A stretch of DNA of 64,000 bases from Paracoccus indicus (GTDB lineage: Bacteria; Pseudomonadota; Alphaproteobacteria; Rhodobacterales; Rhodobacteraceae): NCBI RefSeq assembly GCF_003056335.1, contig NZ_PYWA01000011.1, forward strand, positions 57,780 through 121,779, written 5' to 3'. Positions 54,496-63,284 of the stretch are shown in pieces. Numbering within the stretch: position 1 is the stretch's first letter; every line of letters starts with the position of its first letter. The notes under the pieces were generated by a model. It searched no databases. It saw only the letters and a list, made by a program, of their open reading frames with translations, and was not told the origin of the DNA. The position numbers were made by a program, and so were the translations under genes.

Positions 54496-55219
54496 TGGCA
54501 ACCTGGACACGCGTGCGGGGCGGTTGAACGACCGCTACCGCCACCACGCCGCGACCGAGGTATTGCGCCGTGCCGTCACCGATCCCGATCTGGGTCGTGT
54601 GGCGCTGGTGTCCTCATTCGGTGCGGAATCCGTGGTGCTGCTGCATATGGTCAGCGTCGTGGCCCCCGGCCTGCCGGTGCTGTTCATCGACACCCAGATG
54701 CTGTTCCCCGAAACGCTGGCTTACCAGCGCGAGGTCGCCTCGAGGCTGGGGCTGACCAACGTGCAGGTCATCAGCGCCACCGAGGATGAGATCGCGCTGA
54801 ACGACCCCGACGGGACGCTGCACAAGGTCAATCCCGACGCCTGCTGCAACTTCCGCAAGACGGTGCCGCTGGAAAACGCGCTGTCGGGCTATGACGCCTG
54901 GATCACGGGCCGCAAGCGCTTCCAAGGCGGACAGCGGACCGAGCTGGAATTCTTCGAGCCCGAACCCCCGCATCGCCTGCGCGTGAACCCGCTGGCCCAC
55001 TGGCGGTCGGAAGACGTTCAGGACTATATGATCGAAAACAACCTGCCGCGTCACCCGCTGGTCGCCAAGGGCTACCCCTCGATCGGCTGCGCCCCTTGCA
55101 CGTCCCCCGTCAAACCGGGCGAGGATCCGCGCTCGGGTCGCTGGCGCGGTCAGGAAAAGACCGAATGCGGCATTCACTTCATCGGCGGACGGATGGTCCG
55201 CAGAAAGGCAACGGCATGA
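54488..55219 (+). CDS. cysH: Adenosine-5'-phosphosulfate (APS) reductase CysH
   Basis: Thioredoxin-dependent reductase that turns APS into sulfite. The 243-residue protein has the phosphosulfate-binding SSFGAESVVLLHM, the 4Fe-4S cysteines CC (residues 119-120, in DACCNFRKT) and CAPC (in IGCAPCTSP), typical of APS rather than PAPS reductase, and the catalytic KTECGIH near the end. Starts eight bases inside cysI; stop overlaps the next gene as ATGA. Confidence 0.93.
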   Translation: MLDGNLDTRAGRLNDRYRHHAATEVLRRAVTDPDLGRVALVSSFGAESVVLLHMVSVVAPGLPVLFIDTQMLFPETLAYQREVASRLGLTNVQVISATEDEIALNDPDGTLHKVNPDACCNFRKTVPLENALSGYDAWITGRKRFQGGQRTELEFFEPEPPHRLRVNPLAHWRSEDVQDYMIENNLPRHPLVAKGYPSIGCAPCTSPVKPGEDPRSGRWRGQEKTECGIHFIGGRMVRRKATA

Positions 55220-55602
55220 GCGACGAGACCCTGTCCCAGGACGTCCTGGCCCGCGACGACGGCTTCCATCCGATTGATCAGGATGCGCCCGTCGTCCTGG
55301 CCCCCGACACCGACCCCGCTACCCTGCCCGACCGCATGCACCACCCGCTGATCGCCATCGACTTCCCGGCCTTCAACGACGGTCGCGGCTTCACGCTGGC
55401 CCGCCGCCTGCGAGAGCTGGGCTACAAGGGCAGGCTGCGCGCGTCCGGGCGCCTGATCGCCGATCAATACGCCATGGCCCGCCGCGTCGGCTTCGACGAG
55501 GTGCAGGTGGCCGCCGATATCGCGGCGCGCCAACCGCAGGAACAATGGCTGGCCCGCGCCGACTGGAAGGCATGGGACCACCGCGAAAATCTGGCCGGCT
55601 GA
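55216..55602 (+). CDS. DUF934 domain protein of the sulfur operon
   Basis: A 128-residue soluble protein of the DUF934 family (IAIDFPAFNDGRGFTLARRLRELGYKGRLRASG; DQYAMARRVGFDEVQV). Members sit beside cysI/cysH throughout alphaproteobacteria, but biochemical role is unknown. A link to siroheme-enzyme assembly or oligomerisation has been guessed from context; that is inference. Overlaps cysH by four bases. Confidence 0.86.
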   Translation: MSDETLSQDVLARDDGFHPIDQDAPVVLAPDTDPATLPDRMHHPLIAIDFPAFNDGRGFTLARRLRELGYKGRLRASGRLIADQYAMARRVGFDEVQVAADIAARQPQEQWLARADWKAWDHRENLAG

Positions 55603-55632
55603 GCCCGGCGCACGGAACGAACAGGAAATATC

Positions 55633-56466
55633 ATGACGCTGGATCTGCCCGCGGCTGACGCTGCCCCCAAGAAGACGCTTCCCGACGCACAGACGGTGAC
55701 CTCGGTCACGCATTGGACCGACTCACTGTTCTCGTTCCGGGTGACGCGGCCTGCCTCGCTGCGCTTCCGGTCGGGTGAATTCGTGATGATCGGCCTGCCG
55801 GGCGACAACGGCAAGCCGATCCTGCGCGCCTATTCCATCGCCTCTCCCAATTGGGACGACGAGCTGGAGTTCTACTCGATCAAGGTGCCGGACGGACCGC
55901 TGACCTCGCGCCTGCAGCACATCAAGCCGGGCGACGAAATCATTCTGCGCCCCAAGCCCGTCGGCACGCTGGTGCTGGACGCGCTGCTGCCGGGCAAGCG
56001 CATGTGGTTCCTGGCCACCGGCACGGGCTTTGCCCCCTTCGCCAGCCTGATGCGCGACCCCGAGACCTATGAGCGTTATGACCAGATCATCATGATGCAC
56101 ACCTGCCGCACCGCCGAGGAACTGACCTATGGCGCGGAACTGGTCCAGAACCTGCGCAACGACCCCCTGCTGGGCGAACTCTACGGCGAGGATTTCGCCA
56201 AGCGCCTGAAATACTACCCCACCACCACGCGCGAGGACTCGCCTTTCATGGGCCGCATCACCGACAACCTGTCCTCGGGCAAGGTGCTGCAGGATCTGGG
56301 CCTGCCGCCCATCAGCCCCGAAACAGACCGCGCGATGATCTGCGGCAGCCTCGCCTTCAACGTGGACGTCAAGAAGGTCCTCGAAGACTTCGGCATGCGC
56401 GAGGGCGCCAATTCCGACCCCAAGGAATTCGTGGTCGAGAAAGCCTTCGTCGGCGAAGGCGTCTAA
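55633..56466 (+). CDS. fpr: Ferredoxin-NADP reductase
   Basis: FAD enzyme that reduces ferredoxin with NADPH (or the reverse). The 277-residue product has the FAD-binding RAYSIASPNWDD, the NADP-binding FLATGTGFAPFASLM and MMHTCRTAEELTY, and the C-terminal EFVVEKAFVGEGV. As last gene of the cys operon, 30 bases after DUF934, it fits a role in feeding electrons to sulfite reductase through ferredoxin (inferred). fpr in this order is otherwise linked with oxidative stress. Confidence 0.93.
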   Translation: MTLDLPAADAAPKKTLPDAQTVTSVTHWTDSLFSFRVTRPASLRFRSGEFVMIGLPGDNGKPILRAYSIASPNWDDELEFYSIKVPDGPLTSRLQHIKPGDEIILRPKPVGTLVLDALLPGKRMWFLATGTGFAPFASLMRDPETYERYDQIIMMHTCRTAEELTYGAELVQNLRNDPLLGELYGEDFAKRLKYYPTTTREDSPFMGRITDNLSSGKVLQDLGLPPISPETDRAMICGSLAFNVDVKKVLEDFGMREGANSDPKEFVVEKAFVGEGV

Positions 56467-56487
56467 TCACAGCGACGCCAATGCAAA

Positions 56488-56516
56488 AAGGGCGCAGGAT
56501 CACCTCCTGCGCCCTT
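56488..56516. terminator. Terminator between fpr and gcdH
   Basis: Perfect 12-base stem (56488-56499 aagggcgcagga with 56505-56516), loop tcacc. Followed by TTTTT on the minus strand and by a mixed C/T tail on the plus strand; serves fpr and gcdH. Confidence 0.85.
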
Positions 56517-56575
56517 CTCCGTTGCTGAAATACCCTCTGGGGGTCCGGGGGGCGACGCGCCCCCGGGTTCGCCGC

Positions 56576-57790
56576 TCAGAAGAACGCCTGCAGCCCCGTG
56601 ATCGCGCGGCCCAAAATCAGCGCGTGGACGTCGTGCGTGCCTTCATAGGTGTTGACCGTCTCCAGGTTCACCATGTGGCGCATGATCTGGTATTCCTCGG
56701 AAATCCCGTTGCCGCCATGCATGTCGCGCGACATCCGGGCGATCTCCAGCGCCTTGCCGCAGTTGTTGCGCTTGACGATCGAGATCATCTCGGGCGCGGC
56801 CTGCGCCTCGTCCAGAAGACGCCCGACACGCAGACTGGCCTGCAGGCCAAGGCTGATCTCGGTCATCATGTTGGCCAGCTTCAACTGGTGCAGCTGCGTC
56901 TGTGCCAGGGGCTTGTTGAACTGCGTGCGGTCCAAACCGTATTGGCGCGCGGCATGCATGCAGTATTCCGCAGCCCCCAGCACACCCCAGCTGATGCCGT
57001 AACGGGCGCGGTTCAGACAGCCGAAGGGGCCTTTCAGACCCTCGACATTGGGCAGCAGCGCATCTTCACCGACCTCGACGCCGTCCATGACGATCTCGCC
57101 GGTGATCGAGGCGCGCAGCGACAGCTTGCCGCCGATCTTGGGGGCCGACAGCCCCTTCATGCCCTTCTCCAGCACGAAACCGCGGATCTTGCCGCCATGG
57201 GCTTCGGATTTCGCCCAGACCACGAAGACGTCGGCGATGGGCGAATTGCTGATCCACATTTTGGACCCGCTGATGACATAGCCGCCGTCGGTCTTTTTCG
57301 CGACGGTCTTCATGCCGGCGGGGTCGGAACCGGCGTCGGGCTCGGTCAGGCCGAAACAGCCGATCCATTCGCCCGAGGCCAGCTTGGGCAGATACTTCTG
57401 GCGCTGCTCCTCGCTGCCATAGGCATAGATCGGATACATCACCAGCGACGACTGCACCGACATCATGCTGCGATAGCCGCTGTCCACGCGCTCGACCTCG
57501 CGGGCGACCAGGCCATAGGACACGTATCCCGCGCCGATCCCGCCGTATTCCTCGGGGATGGTGACGCCCAAGAGGCCCATCTCGCCCATCTCGCGGAAGA
57601 TCTCGGGGTCGGTGTGTTCCTCGCGATAGGCGTCGGTGACGCGCGGCTGCAGCTTGTCCTGCGCATAGGCGCGGGCCGCATCGCGCATCATGCGCTCTTC
57701 CTCGGTCAACTGGTCGGACAGGCGGAACGGGTCCTCCCAATCGAAACGGCCCAGATCGGGGGCGTCTTTGGCTTTCAGGTTCACCAGCAT
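56576..57790 (-). CDS. gcdH: Glutaryl-CoA dehydrogenase
   Basis: FAD acyl-CoA dehydrogenase that turns glutaryl-CoA into crotonyl-CoA in lysine and tryptophan breakdown. The 404-residue protein has the FAD block [25 protein letters not shown], and the catalytic glutamate in [21 protein letters not shown], a pattern typical of GCDH rather than short-chain enzymes (opening [23 protein letters not shown]). A Shine-Dalgarno (GAGAGAAGAGGAGAGG region) precedes the ATG. Single gene. Confidence 0.93.
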   Translation of the reverse strand: MLVNLKAKDAPDLGRFDWEDPFRLSDQLTEEERMMRDAARAYAQDKLQPRVTDAYREEHTDPEIFREMGEMGLLGVTIPEEYGGIGAGYVSYGLVAREVERVDSGYRSMMSVQSSLVMYPIYAYGSEEQRQKYLPKLASGEWIGCFGLTEPDAGSDPAGMKTVAKKTDGGYVISGSKMWISNSPIADVFVVWAKSEAHGGKIRGFVLEKGMKGLSAPKIGGKLSLRASITGEIVMDGVEVGEDALLPNVEGLKGPFGCLNRARYGISWGVLGAAEYCMHAARQYGLDRTQFNKPLAQTQLHQLKLANMMTEISLGLQASLRVGRLLDEAQAAPEMISIVKRNNCGKALEIARMSRDMHGGNGISEEYQIMRHMVNLETVNTYEGTHDVHALILGRAITGLQAFF

Positions 57791-57953
57791 TATCCTCTCC
57801 TCTTCTCTCTTGAGGAATGATTAGGGGGCTTGGCGCGCAGGTGCAATGCTGCGCCTGCATCACGTGCAACTCACGCGATCTTTGGGAACTGTTCCACAGA
57901 CGGCCTGTTAAACCGTCAAGCAGACGGATGCGATCAATCGCGAAGGAGCCTTC

Positions 57954-59771
57954 ATGCGCCGGATCATTCACAATACCACAGCCATTGTCACCTGCCTTGC
58001 CCTGCTTGCGCCGCAAATTGCCGCAGCCCAGGACGGTCCCGGGGACGAGCCGCGGGAAGGTCTGTCGGCCATCATCCAGCAGGCCAAGAAAGCAGCCCAA
58101 GACGACAAGCAGATGGCCGAGGAGGAGGACGCCCGTCCGGCCGTCAAGGGCCAGAACAAGGACAAGAACGACCGAAAGAAGGCGGATAAGTCCGAAAAGA
58201 AGCCCAAGGCCAAGCCGCAGAAGGCCGACAAGGATGATGCCAAGCCGAAGGCAAAGCCAGATCAGCAGGACAAGAAGGATAATGCCGGCATCATGGGCGA
58301 ACCCGGCAAGGCCGCTCGTGAACAGAAGGCTGCCGACGACAAGAAGCCCGCGCCCAAGCCGAAGGCCGACAGCAACGTCTTGACCATCGGCAAGGGTCAG
58401 GTGCAGGCCGATCGCGCCGCTCAGATGCCTGGACTGGCCAAGGTCCTGAACCAGGAAGTTCAGGACGGGTTGACCCGGGATCAACTGACCTGCCTGCAGG
58501 GCGGCAGCTATCCCTGCGCGGATGGCGATCGTGCCATCACCCCGCGCGGCGTGGTCATCGAACCGAACGGCGGTGGCCCCTTCCGCCTTGCCGATACCGC
58601 GAACCAGATGTTCCGGATCGGCAAATCCGGCGACATGGTCCAGCGCGCCGCCGAGGAGGACACCCGCGAAACCCAAGCCGCGCGCGAAGCAGCCAAGCAG
58701 AGCCAGCCGGTCTCGGCCGCCGCGCTGAATGCCTCGGAAGGGTCCGGCAAGATGACCGAACAGAAGGTCACCAAGGACAGCACGCGGTCCTCGTCGGAGG
58801 ATTTTGCCACCAGCCTTCGCGATGCGCTGGCGGGTGACGATGCCGCCCGCAACCGGTCGCGGGACGATGCCAAGGATGACGACAGCAGCAGCGATCTGAC
58901 CAAGGCCCTGCTGCTGGGTGCCGGTGCACTGGCGGTCGGATCGTTCCTGAACAACAACCGCCAGGTCGCGCTCAGCGCCCCCGACCGCGTCGTCGTCACG
59001 CGGGACGATGGCAGTCAGGAGGTCATCAAGGATGAGGTCGCCCTGCTGCGTCAGCCGGGATCGAACGTGACGACCGAGAACTTCGATGACGGATCGTCCC
59101 GTACCGTCGTCACCCGCGAAGACGGCAGCCGGGTCGTGACGATCCGCGACGCCGACCTGCGCGTCTTGCGTCGGACGCTGGTCTCGGCGGATGGCACGAC
59201 CACGCAGCTGATCGACGACACGACCGACGTGCAGCCCGTGGACGTCAGCCAACTGCCCGCCCCCGCCGAGGTGCAGAACAGCGACGCCCCCATGAACGAG
59301 GATGAGCTGCGCGCCGCCCTGCGTCGCGAATCCGACATCGGTCGGCGCTTCACCCTGTCCCAGATCCGCAACATCCCCGAGGTGCGCTCGCTGGTGGCCC
59401 CCGTCAACATCGACGCGATCACCTTCGACAGCGGATCAGCCGCGATCCGGCCCGATCAGGCCAAGCAGTTGCAGGCGCTTGGACGGGTGATCCAGGACTC
59501 GGTGGCCGAGAACCCCTCCGAGATCTTCATGATCGAAGGGCATACCGACACGGTCGGCGCCGATGCCTTCAACCTGGCGCTGTCGGACCGTCGCGCAGAA
59601 TCCGTGGCCTTGGCGCTGACGGAATATTTCGACGTCCCGCCCGAGAATCTTGTGACCCAAGGCTATGGCGAACAATTTCTACGCATCCGGGCCGAGGGGG
59701 ACATCCGGGGCAACCGCCGCGCCTCGGTCCGTCGGATCACGGAACTGCTGCGTACAGCCGGCGCGCAGTAA
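57954..59771 (+). CDS. OmpA-family protein with long disordered lysine-rich N-terminal half
   Basis: A 605-residue envelope protein: signal peptide (residues 1-25), a Lys/Asp/Ala/Pro-rich stretch of about 100 residues (near 45-145), a domain with two cysteines (TCLQGGSYPCADGD), a hydrophobic helix (ALLLGAGALAVGSFL, near residues 318-335), a repeating TREDGSRVVTI segment, and a C-terminal OmpA domain (IEGHTDTVGADAFNLALSDRRAESV) that binds peptidoglycan. Role: probably cell-wall anchoring. ATG follows GAAGGAG. Followed by a strong terminator. Confidence 0.85.
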   Translation: MRRIIHNTTAIVTCLALLAPQIAAAQDGPGDEPREGLSAIIQQAKKAAQDDKQMAEEEDARPAVKGQNKDKNDRKKADKSEKKPKAKPQKADKDDAKPKAKPDQQDKKDNAGIMGEPGKAAREQKAADDKKPAPKPKADSNVLTIGKGQVQADRAAQMPGLAKVLNQEVQDGLTRDQLTCLQGGSYPCADGDRAITPRGVVIEPNGGGPFRLADTANQMFRIGKSGDMVQRAAEEDTRETQAAREAAKQSQPVSAAALNASEGSGKMTEQKVTKDSTRSSSEDFATSLRDALAGDDAARNRSRDDAKDDDSSSDLTKALLLGAGALAVGSFLNNNRQVALSAPDRVVVTRDDGSQEVIKDEVALLRQPGSNVTTENFDDGSSRTVVTREDGSRVVTIRDADLRVLRRTLVSADGTTTQLIDDTTDVQPVDVSQLPAPAEVQNSDAPMNEDELRAALRRESDIGRRFTLSQIRNIPEVRSLVAPVNIDAITFDSGSAAIRPDQAKQLQALGRVIQDSVAENPSEIFMIEGHTDTVGADAFNLALSDRRAESVALALTEYFDVPPENLVTQGYGEQFLRIRAEGDIRGNRRASVRRITELLRTAGAQ

Positions 59772-59780
59772 GCCCTTTGG

Positions 59781-59809
59781 AAAGCCCCGGTCCAGGCCGG
59801 GGCTTTTTT
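59781..59809 (+). terminator. Rho-independent terminator of the OmpA-family gene
   Basis: Ten-base stem (59781-59790 aaagccccgg with 59797-59806), loop tccagg, then a run of T to 59809. Ten bases past the stop codon. Confidence 0.92.
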
Positions 59810-59820
59810 ATGACGGGCGT

Positions 59821-60147
59821 TCAGGTGATCTGCTCCAGCACAGGTTCGCACAGATCGGCCTGCCCGCCGCAGCAATCCTTCATCAGGAAGCCCAGCAATC
59901 CGCGCATCGTCTGCATCTGCGCGCGATAGCGGATCGAGCGTCCCTCGCGCTGCGAGACGACAAGCCCCGCCGCCGCCAGGATATTGAGGTTGTTCGACAA
60001 GGTGTTCGCCCGCACGTCCAGCGCCGCGGCGATGTCGCCTGCCGCCATTCCCTGCGGTTCGGCCTTGATCAGCAGGCGAAAGACATCCAGCCGCATGTCA
60101 TGGGCCAGCGCCGACAAGGCATCCAGAACGGGTTTCTTTTCCATCAT
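59821..60147 (-). CDS. ArsR-family transcriptional regulator
   Basis: A 108-residue winged-helix repressor: LDALSALAHDMRLDVFRLLI, AGDIAAALDVRANTLSNNLNILAAAGLV and the wing QREGRSIRYRAQ. Two adjacent cysteines (KDCCGG) and a third (DLC) near the C-terminus could bind metal or metalloid. Convergent with the OmpA-family gene; 36 bases downstream of the ABC exporter in the same direction, perhaps one transcript. Confidence 0.88.
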   Translation of the reverse strand: MMEKKPVLDALSALAHDMRLDVFRLLIKAEPQGMAAGDIAAALDVRANTLSNNLNILAAAGLVVSQREGRSIRYRAQMQTMRGLLGFLMKDCCGGQADLCEPVLEQIT

Positions 60148-60156
60148 TCCGGAATG
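60145..60156. promoter_or_regulatory. Perfect 12-base palindrome over the ArsR start codon
   Basis: CATTCCGGAATG (60145-60156) is a perfect palindrome that includes the first ATG of the regulator on the minus strand. ArsR repressors often bind palindromes overlapping promoter or start, so autoregulation is possible; chance cannot be excluded. Confidence 0.4.
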
Positions 60157-60183
60157 CCTGAAACGATGCCCCCGCGCAAGGCT

Positions 60184-62034
60184 TCATGCGTCATGGGCGG
60201 CCAGGAAGCCCCCCGATTGGCGCGACCAGAGCCGGGCATAGATGCCCCCGCGTTCCAACAGCTGCGCATGGGTGCCTTCCTCGACGATGCGGCCCTGATC
60301 CATCACGACCAGCCGGTCCATGGCGGCGATGGTGGACAGGCGGTGGGCGATGGCGATGACGGTCTTGCCCTGCATCAGCACGTCCAGCCGCGACTGGATC
60401 GCGGCCTCGACCTCGCTGTCCAGCGCACTGGTCGCCTCGTCCAGGATCAGGATGGGGGCGTCCTTCAAGGCGACCCGGGCAATGGCGATGCGCTGGCGCT
60501 GCCCGCCCGACAGCTTGACGCCACGCTCGCCCACATGGGCGTCCAGCCCCCGCCGCCCCTGGCTGTCCGACAGGTCGGGGACGAAGCCGTCAGCCTCGGC
60601 CATGCGCAGGGCTGCCTGCACCTGATCGTCGCTGGCATCGGGGCGCCCATAGGTGATGTTGTCCCGGACCGAGCGGTGCAGCAACGAGCTGTCCTGCGTC
60701 ACCACCCCGATGGCGCTGCGCAGGCTGTCCTGCGTGACCTTGGCGATGTCCTGGCCGTCGATGGTGATGCGGCCGCTGTCGATATCGTGGAACCTCAGCA
60801 GCAGGTTGATCAGCGTCGATTTCCCCGCGCCTGACCGTCCGACCAGTCCCACGCGCTCGCCGGGTTTCAGATTCAGCGTCAGGTCGTCCAGCACGGCCAT
60901 CGGCTGCGCACCCGCGACCCCGCCATAGCGGAAGGTGACGTTCTGCAACTGCACCGCCCCCGGTCCGGGCAGCAGCGGCACCGCATCCGGCGCATCCAGC
61001 ACCTGCCGGGGCAGTGACAGGCTGGTGATGCCATCACGCACGGTGCCGATGTTTTCAAACAGCGCCGCGAATTCCCACATGATCCAATGCGCCATGTTGT
61101 TCATCCGCAGGGCCAGCGGCACGGCAACCGCCACCGCGCCCACCGCCACGGCATTTTCCGACCAGAGCCACAGCCCCAGCCCCGCGACCGAGGCCACCAG
61201 CCAGACGTTCAGCAGGTTCAGCGTCACGTCCTGAATGCTGGCCAGGCGCATCTGGCCATAAACAGTGCCCAGAAATCGGTCCATTCCGTCGCGCATCCAG
61301 CGCTCCTCTCGGTCGGAATGGGAAAACAGCTTCACGGTGGCGATATTGGTATAGCTGTCGACGATCCGCCCGGTCATCTGGCTGCGCGCATCGGCCTGCG
61401 CCTGCGCCACGCGCCCCAGCCTTGGGACGATCTGCCACAGCAGCACCGCATAGCCCGCCCCCCAGACTGCGAAGGGCAGCGCCAGCCGCCAGTCCTGGCT
61501 GGCTGCCAGCAGCATCGCCCCGATGAAATAGGTCACGACATAGCTGCCGACGTCCATCACCTTCATCGCCACCTCGCGCACGGCAAGCGAGGTCTGCATC
61601 AACCGCTGCGCGATGCGCCCGGCAAATTCGTCCTGGAAGTACCCCACCGATTGGCGCAGCAGATAGCGATGCGCCAGCCAACGGATCCGCTGCGGAAAAT
61701 TCCCCATCAGCGACTGGTGCAGCACCATCGAGGTCACAAGGTTCAGCCCCGGCAGCACGATCAGCAGCACCACCGCCATCAGAGCCAGCGTTCCGCCCTG
61801 CTGTGCCCAGAACTGGTCGCGCGGCGTATCGGCCAGCCGGTCGATCAGCGTGCCAAGCCAGCCGAACAGCGTCAGCTCGATCAGCGCGATGATGGCCGAT
61901 CCGATGGCCAGCAACACCAGCCACGGGATGGCCCCGCGGCTGTAATGCAGGACAAAGCGGAACAGACCCGCGGGCGGCATGGTCGGCTCGGCCATGGGAT
62001 AGGGGTCGATGCGTCTTTCGAACCATCCGAACAT
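60184..62034 (-). CDS. ABC exporter (fused permease-ATPase half transporter)
   Basis: Type IV ABC exporter of 616 residues. Six transmembrane helices in the first 330 residues (first at about 30-55), then the ATPase domain with Walker A GLVGRSGAGKSTLINL, Q-loop VVTQDSSLLHRSV, signature KLSGGQRQRIAIARVAL and Walker B ILILDEATSALDSE. Likely works as homodimer. Substrate unknown; lipids, drugs and peptides are all possible. The ArsR gene follows downstream. Confidence 0.9.
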   Translation of the reverse strand: MFGWFERRIDPYPMAEPTMPPAGLFRFVLHYSRGAIPWLVLLAIGSAIIALIELTLFGWLGTLIDRLADTPRDQFWAQQGGTLALMAVVLLIVLPGLNLVTSMVLHQSLMGNFPQRIRWLAHRYLLRQSVGYFQDEFAGRIAQRLMQTSLAVREVAMKVMDVGSYVVTYFIGAMLLAASQDWRLALPFAVWGAGYAVLLWQIVPRLGRVAQAQADARSQMTGRIVDSYTNIATVKLFSHSDREERWMRDGMDRFLGTVYGQMRLASIQDVTLNLLNVWLVASVAGLGLWLWSENAVAVGAVAVAVPLALRMNNMAHWIMWEFAALFENIGTVRDGITSLSLPRQVLDAPDAVPLLPGPGAVQLQNVTFRYGGVAGAQPMAVLDDLTLNLKPGERVGLVGRSGAGKSTLINLLLRFHDIDSGRITIDGQDIAKVTQDSLRSAIGVVTQDSSLLHRSVRDNITYGRPDASDDQVQAALRMAEADGFVPDLSDSQGRRGLDAHVGERGVKLSGGQRQRIAIARVALKDAPILILDEATSALDSEVEAAIQSRLDVLMQGKTVIAIAHRLSTIAAMDRLVVMDQGRIVEEGTHAQLLERGGIYARLWSRQSGGFLAAHDA

Positions 62035-62188
62035 GCTGGCATCCTTTCACCCGTCGTGTCCGCGCCGTTGCTGGCCCCACCCCCGATCAAAGTCAAGCGA
62101 TGCGGTTCTTTGTCATCGATGTGGAACGACCGGGCGCAAGTCGCGTTGTTCCATCAGCACCCGCAAGGGAACATAGAAAGGCATCGAC

Positions 62189-62686
62189 ATGACCATGAAC
62201 ACGCTGAAAGACCTGTATCTCGACCAACTTCAGGACCTCTATTCCGCCTGCAAGCAATCAATGGGCGTCGTGACTGAAATGGGCCGCGCCGCAAAGTTGC
62301 GCGAACTCTCCGAAGCGCTGATCGCGGGCAACAAGGGCATTTCCGAGGGCATGGACAAGATCGCCCAGCTGTGCAGCGACCACGGCGTCGATCCGACTGG
62401 CGAACACTGCAAGGGCATGGAGGGTCTGGTGACCGAGGCCCGCAAGCACGCGCTCGAGGCCTCTTACGGCGACGACGACGTTCGCGACGCGGCCATCATC
62501 ACGCAGTATCAGCGCTTGGCCCATTACGCGATCGCAGGCTATGGCTGTGTCCGTACCTTCGCTAACCGCCTTGAACTGGATGCTGACGGTAAGATCCTGC
62601 AGGAATGTCTGGATCAGACCCAGCAGGGTGACGTTCATATGACGGCCATCGCCGAAGGCGGCGTCAACGAAACAGCCGTGATGTAA
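62189..62686 (+). CDS. YciE/YciF-like ferritin-fold protein (DUF892)
   Basis: A 165-residue protein of the YciE/YciF family (DUF892), which has a four-helix ferritin-like fold and is linked with stress response. It opens MTMNTLKDLYLDQLQDLYSACKQ and has the family's QYQRLAHYAIAGYGCVRTFA and acidic residues on its helices. Iron binding is inferred. Single gene between divergent exporter and convergent glyoxalase, with a strong terminator. Confidence 0.86.
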   Translation: MTMNTLKDLYLDQLQDLYSACKQSMGVVTEMGRAAKLRELSEALIAGNKGISEGMDKIAQLCSDHGVDPTGEHCKGMEGLVTEARKHALEASYGDDDVRDAAIITQYQRLAHYAIAGYGCVRTFANRLELDADGKILQECLDQTQQGDVHMTAIAEGGVNETAVM

Positions 62687-62708
62687 GCGGGCCGACATTT
62701 TAATTGAG

Positions 62709-62735
62709 AAGGCCCGGGGATCGTCCCCGGGCCTT
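62709..62735. terminator. Terminator between the DUF892 and glyoxalase genes
   Basis: Perfect 12-base stem (62709-62720 aaggcccgggga with 62724-62735), loop tcg, followed by T on the plus strand; it lies three bases from the glyoxalase stop and can serve both convergent genes. Confidence 0.9.
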
Positions 62736-62737
62736 TT

Positions 62738-63133
62738 TCATTGATAGCGGCCGGCGCGTTGAAGCACTTCGATCTCATATCCGTCCGGATCGCGGATGAA
62801 GAAGAACCGTGCGATGACTTCGCCACCGGGCGCGAAATCGACCAGCTTGCGTGGTGAGTATCCGGCGGCGGTCAGTCGGGCGTGCTCGGCATCCACATCA
62901 TCCACCGAGAACGCGATATGGCCGTAGCCGTCCCCAAGGTCGTAAGGCTCGGTCCGGTCCTTGTTGACCGTCAACTCCAGTTCTGTCCCGGTTTCGGCAT
63001 TCGACAGATAGATCAGGGTGAAAGCGTCGAAATCCAGACGCTCGGCCAGTTTGAGTCCGAAGCAGGTATCATAGAATTTGACCGAGCGTTCTTCGTCCAG
63101 CACGCGGATCATCGAATGGATGTATTTCGCCAT
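62738..63133 (-). CDS. gloA: Lactoylglutathione lyase (glyoxalase I)
   Basis: Converts the methylglyoxal-glutathione hemithioacetal to lactoylglutathione. The 131-residue vicinal-oxygen-chelate protein has metal ligands of the expected pattern: YIHSMIRVLD, GTELELTVN, GYGHIAFSVDD and DPDGYEIEVLQ. Opens MAKYIHSMIRVLDEERSVKFY, the usual start, so the in-frame ATG five codons earlier is rejected. Single gene. Confidence 0.94.
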   Translation of the reverse strand: MAKYIHSMIRVLDEERSVKFYDTCFGLKLAERLDFDAFTLIYLSNAETGTELELTVNKDRTEPYDLGDGYGHIAFSVDDVDAEHARLTAAGYSPRKLVDFAPGGEVIARFFFIRDPDGYEIEVLQRAGRYQ

Positions 63134-63190
63134 GGGGATCCCTTTCACAGGCTTTCCGGATATCGACCACCATTATTCCCCGCTACGCAA

Positions 63191-63220
63191 AAGGGCCACC
63201 CCGAGGGGTGGCCCTTCTTC
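63191..63220 (-). terminator. Rho-independent terminator of tuf
   Basis: Stem 63191-63201 (aagggccaccc) with 63206-63216, short loop cgag, followed on the minus strand by TTTTGC. Located about 65 bases past the tuf stop. Confidence 0.85.
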
Positions 63221-63284
63221 ATCCCGATATCCGTTTCCGATCATCGGACGATCGCTTGGCGGATGGCCCTTGCGGGCCGCCCGA

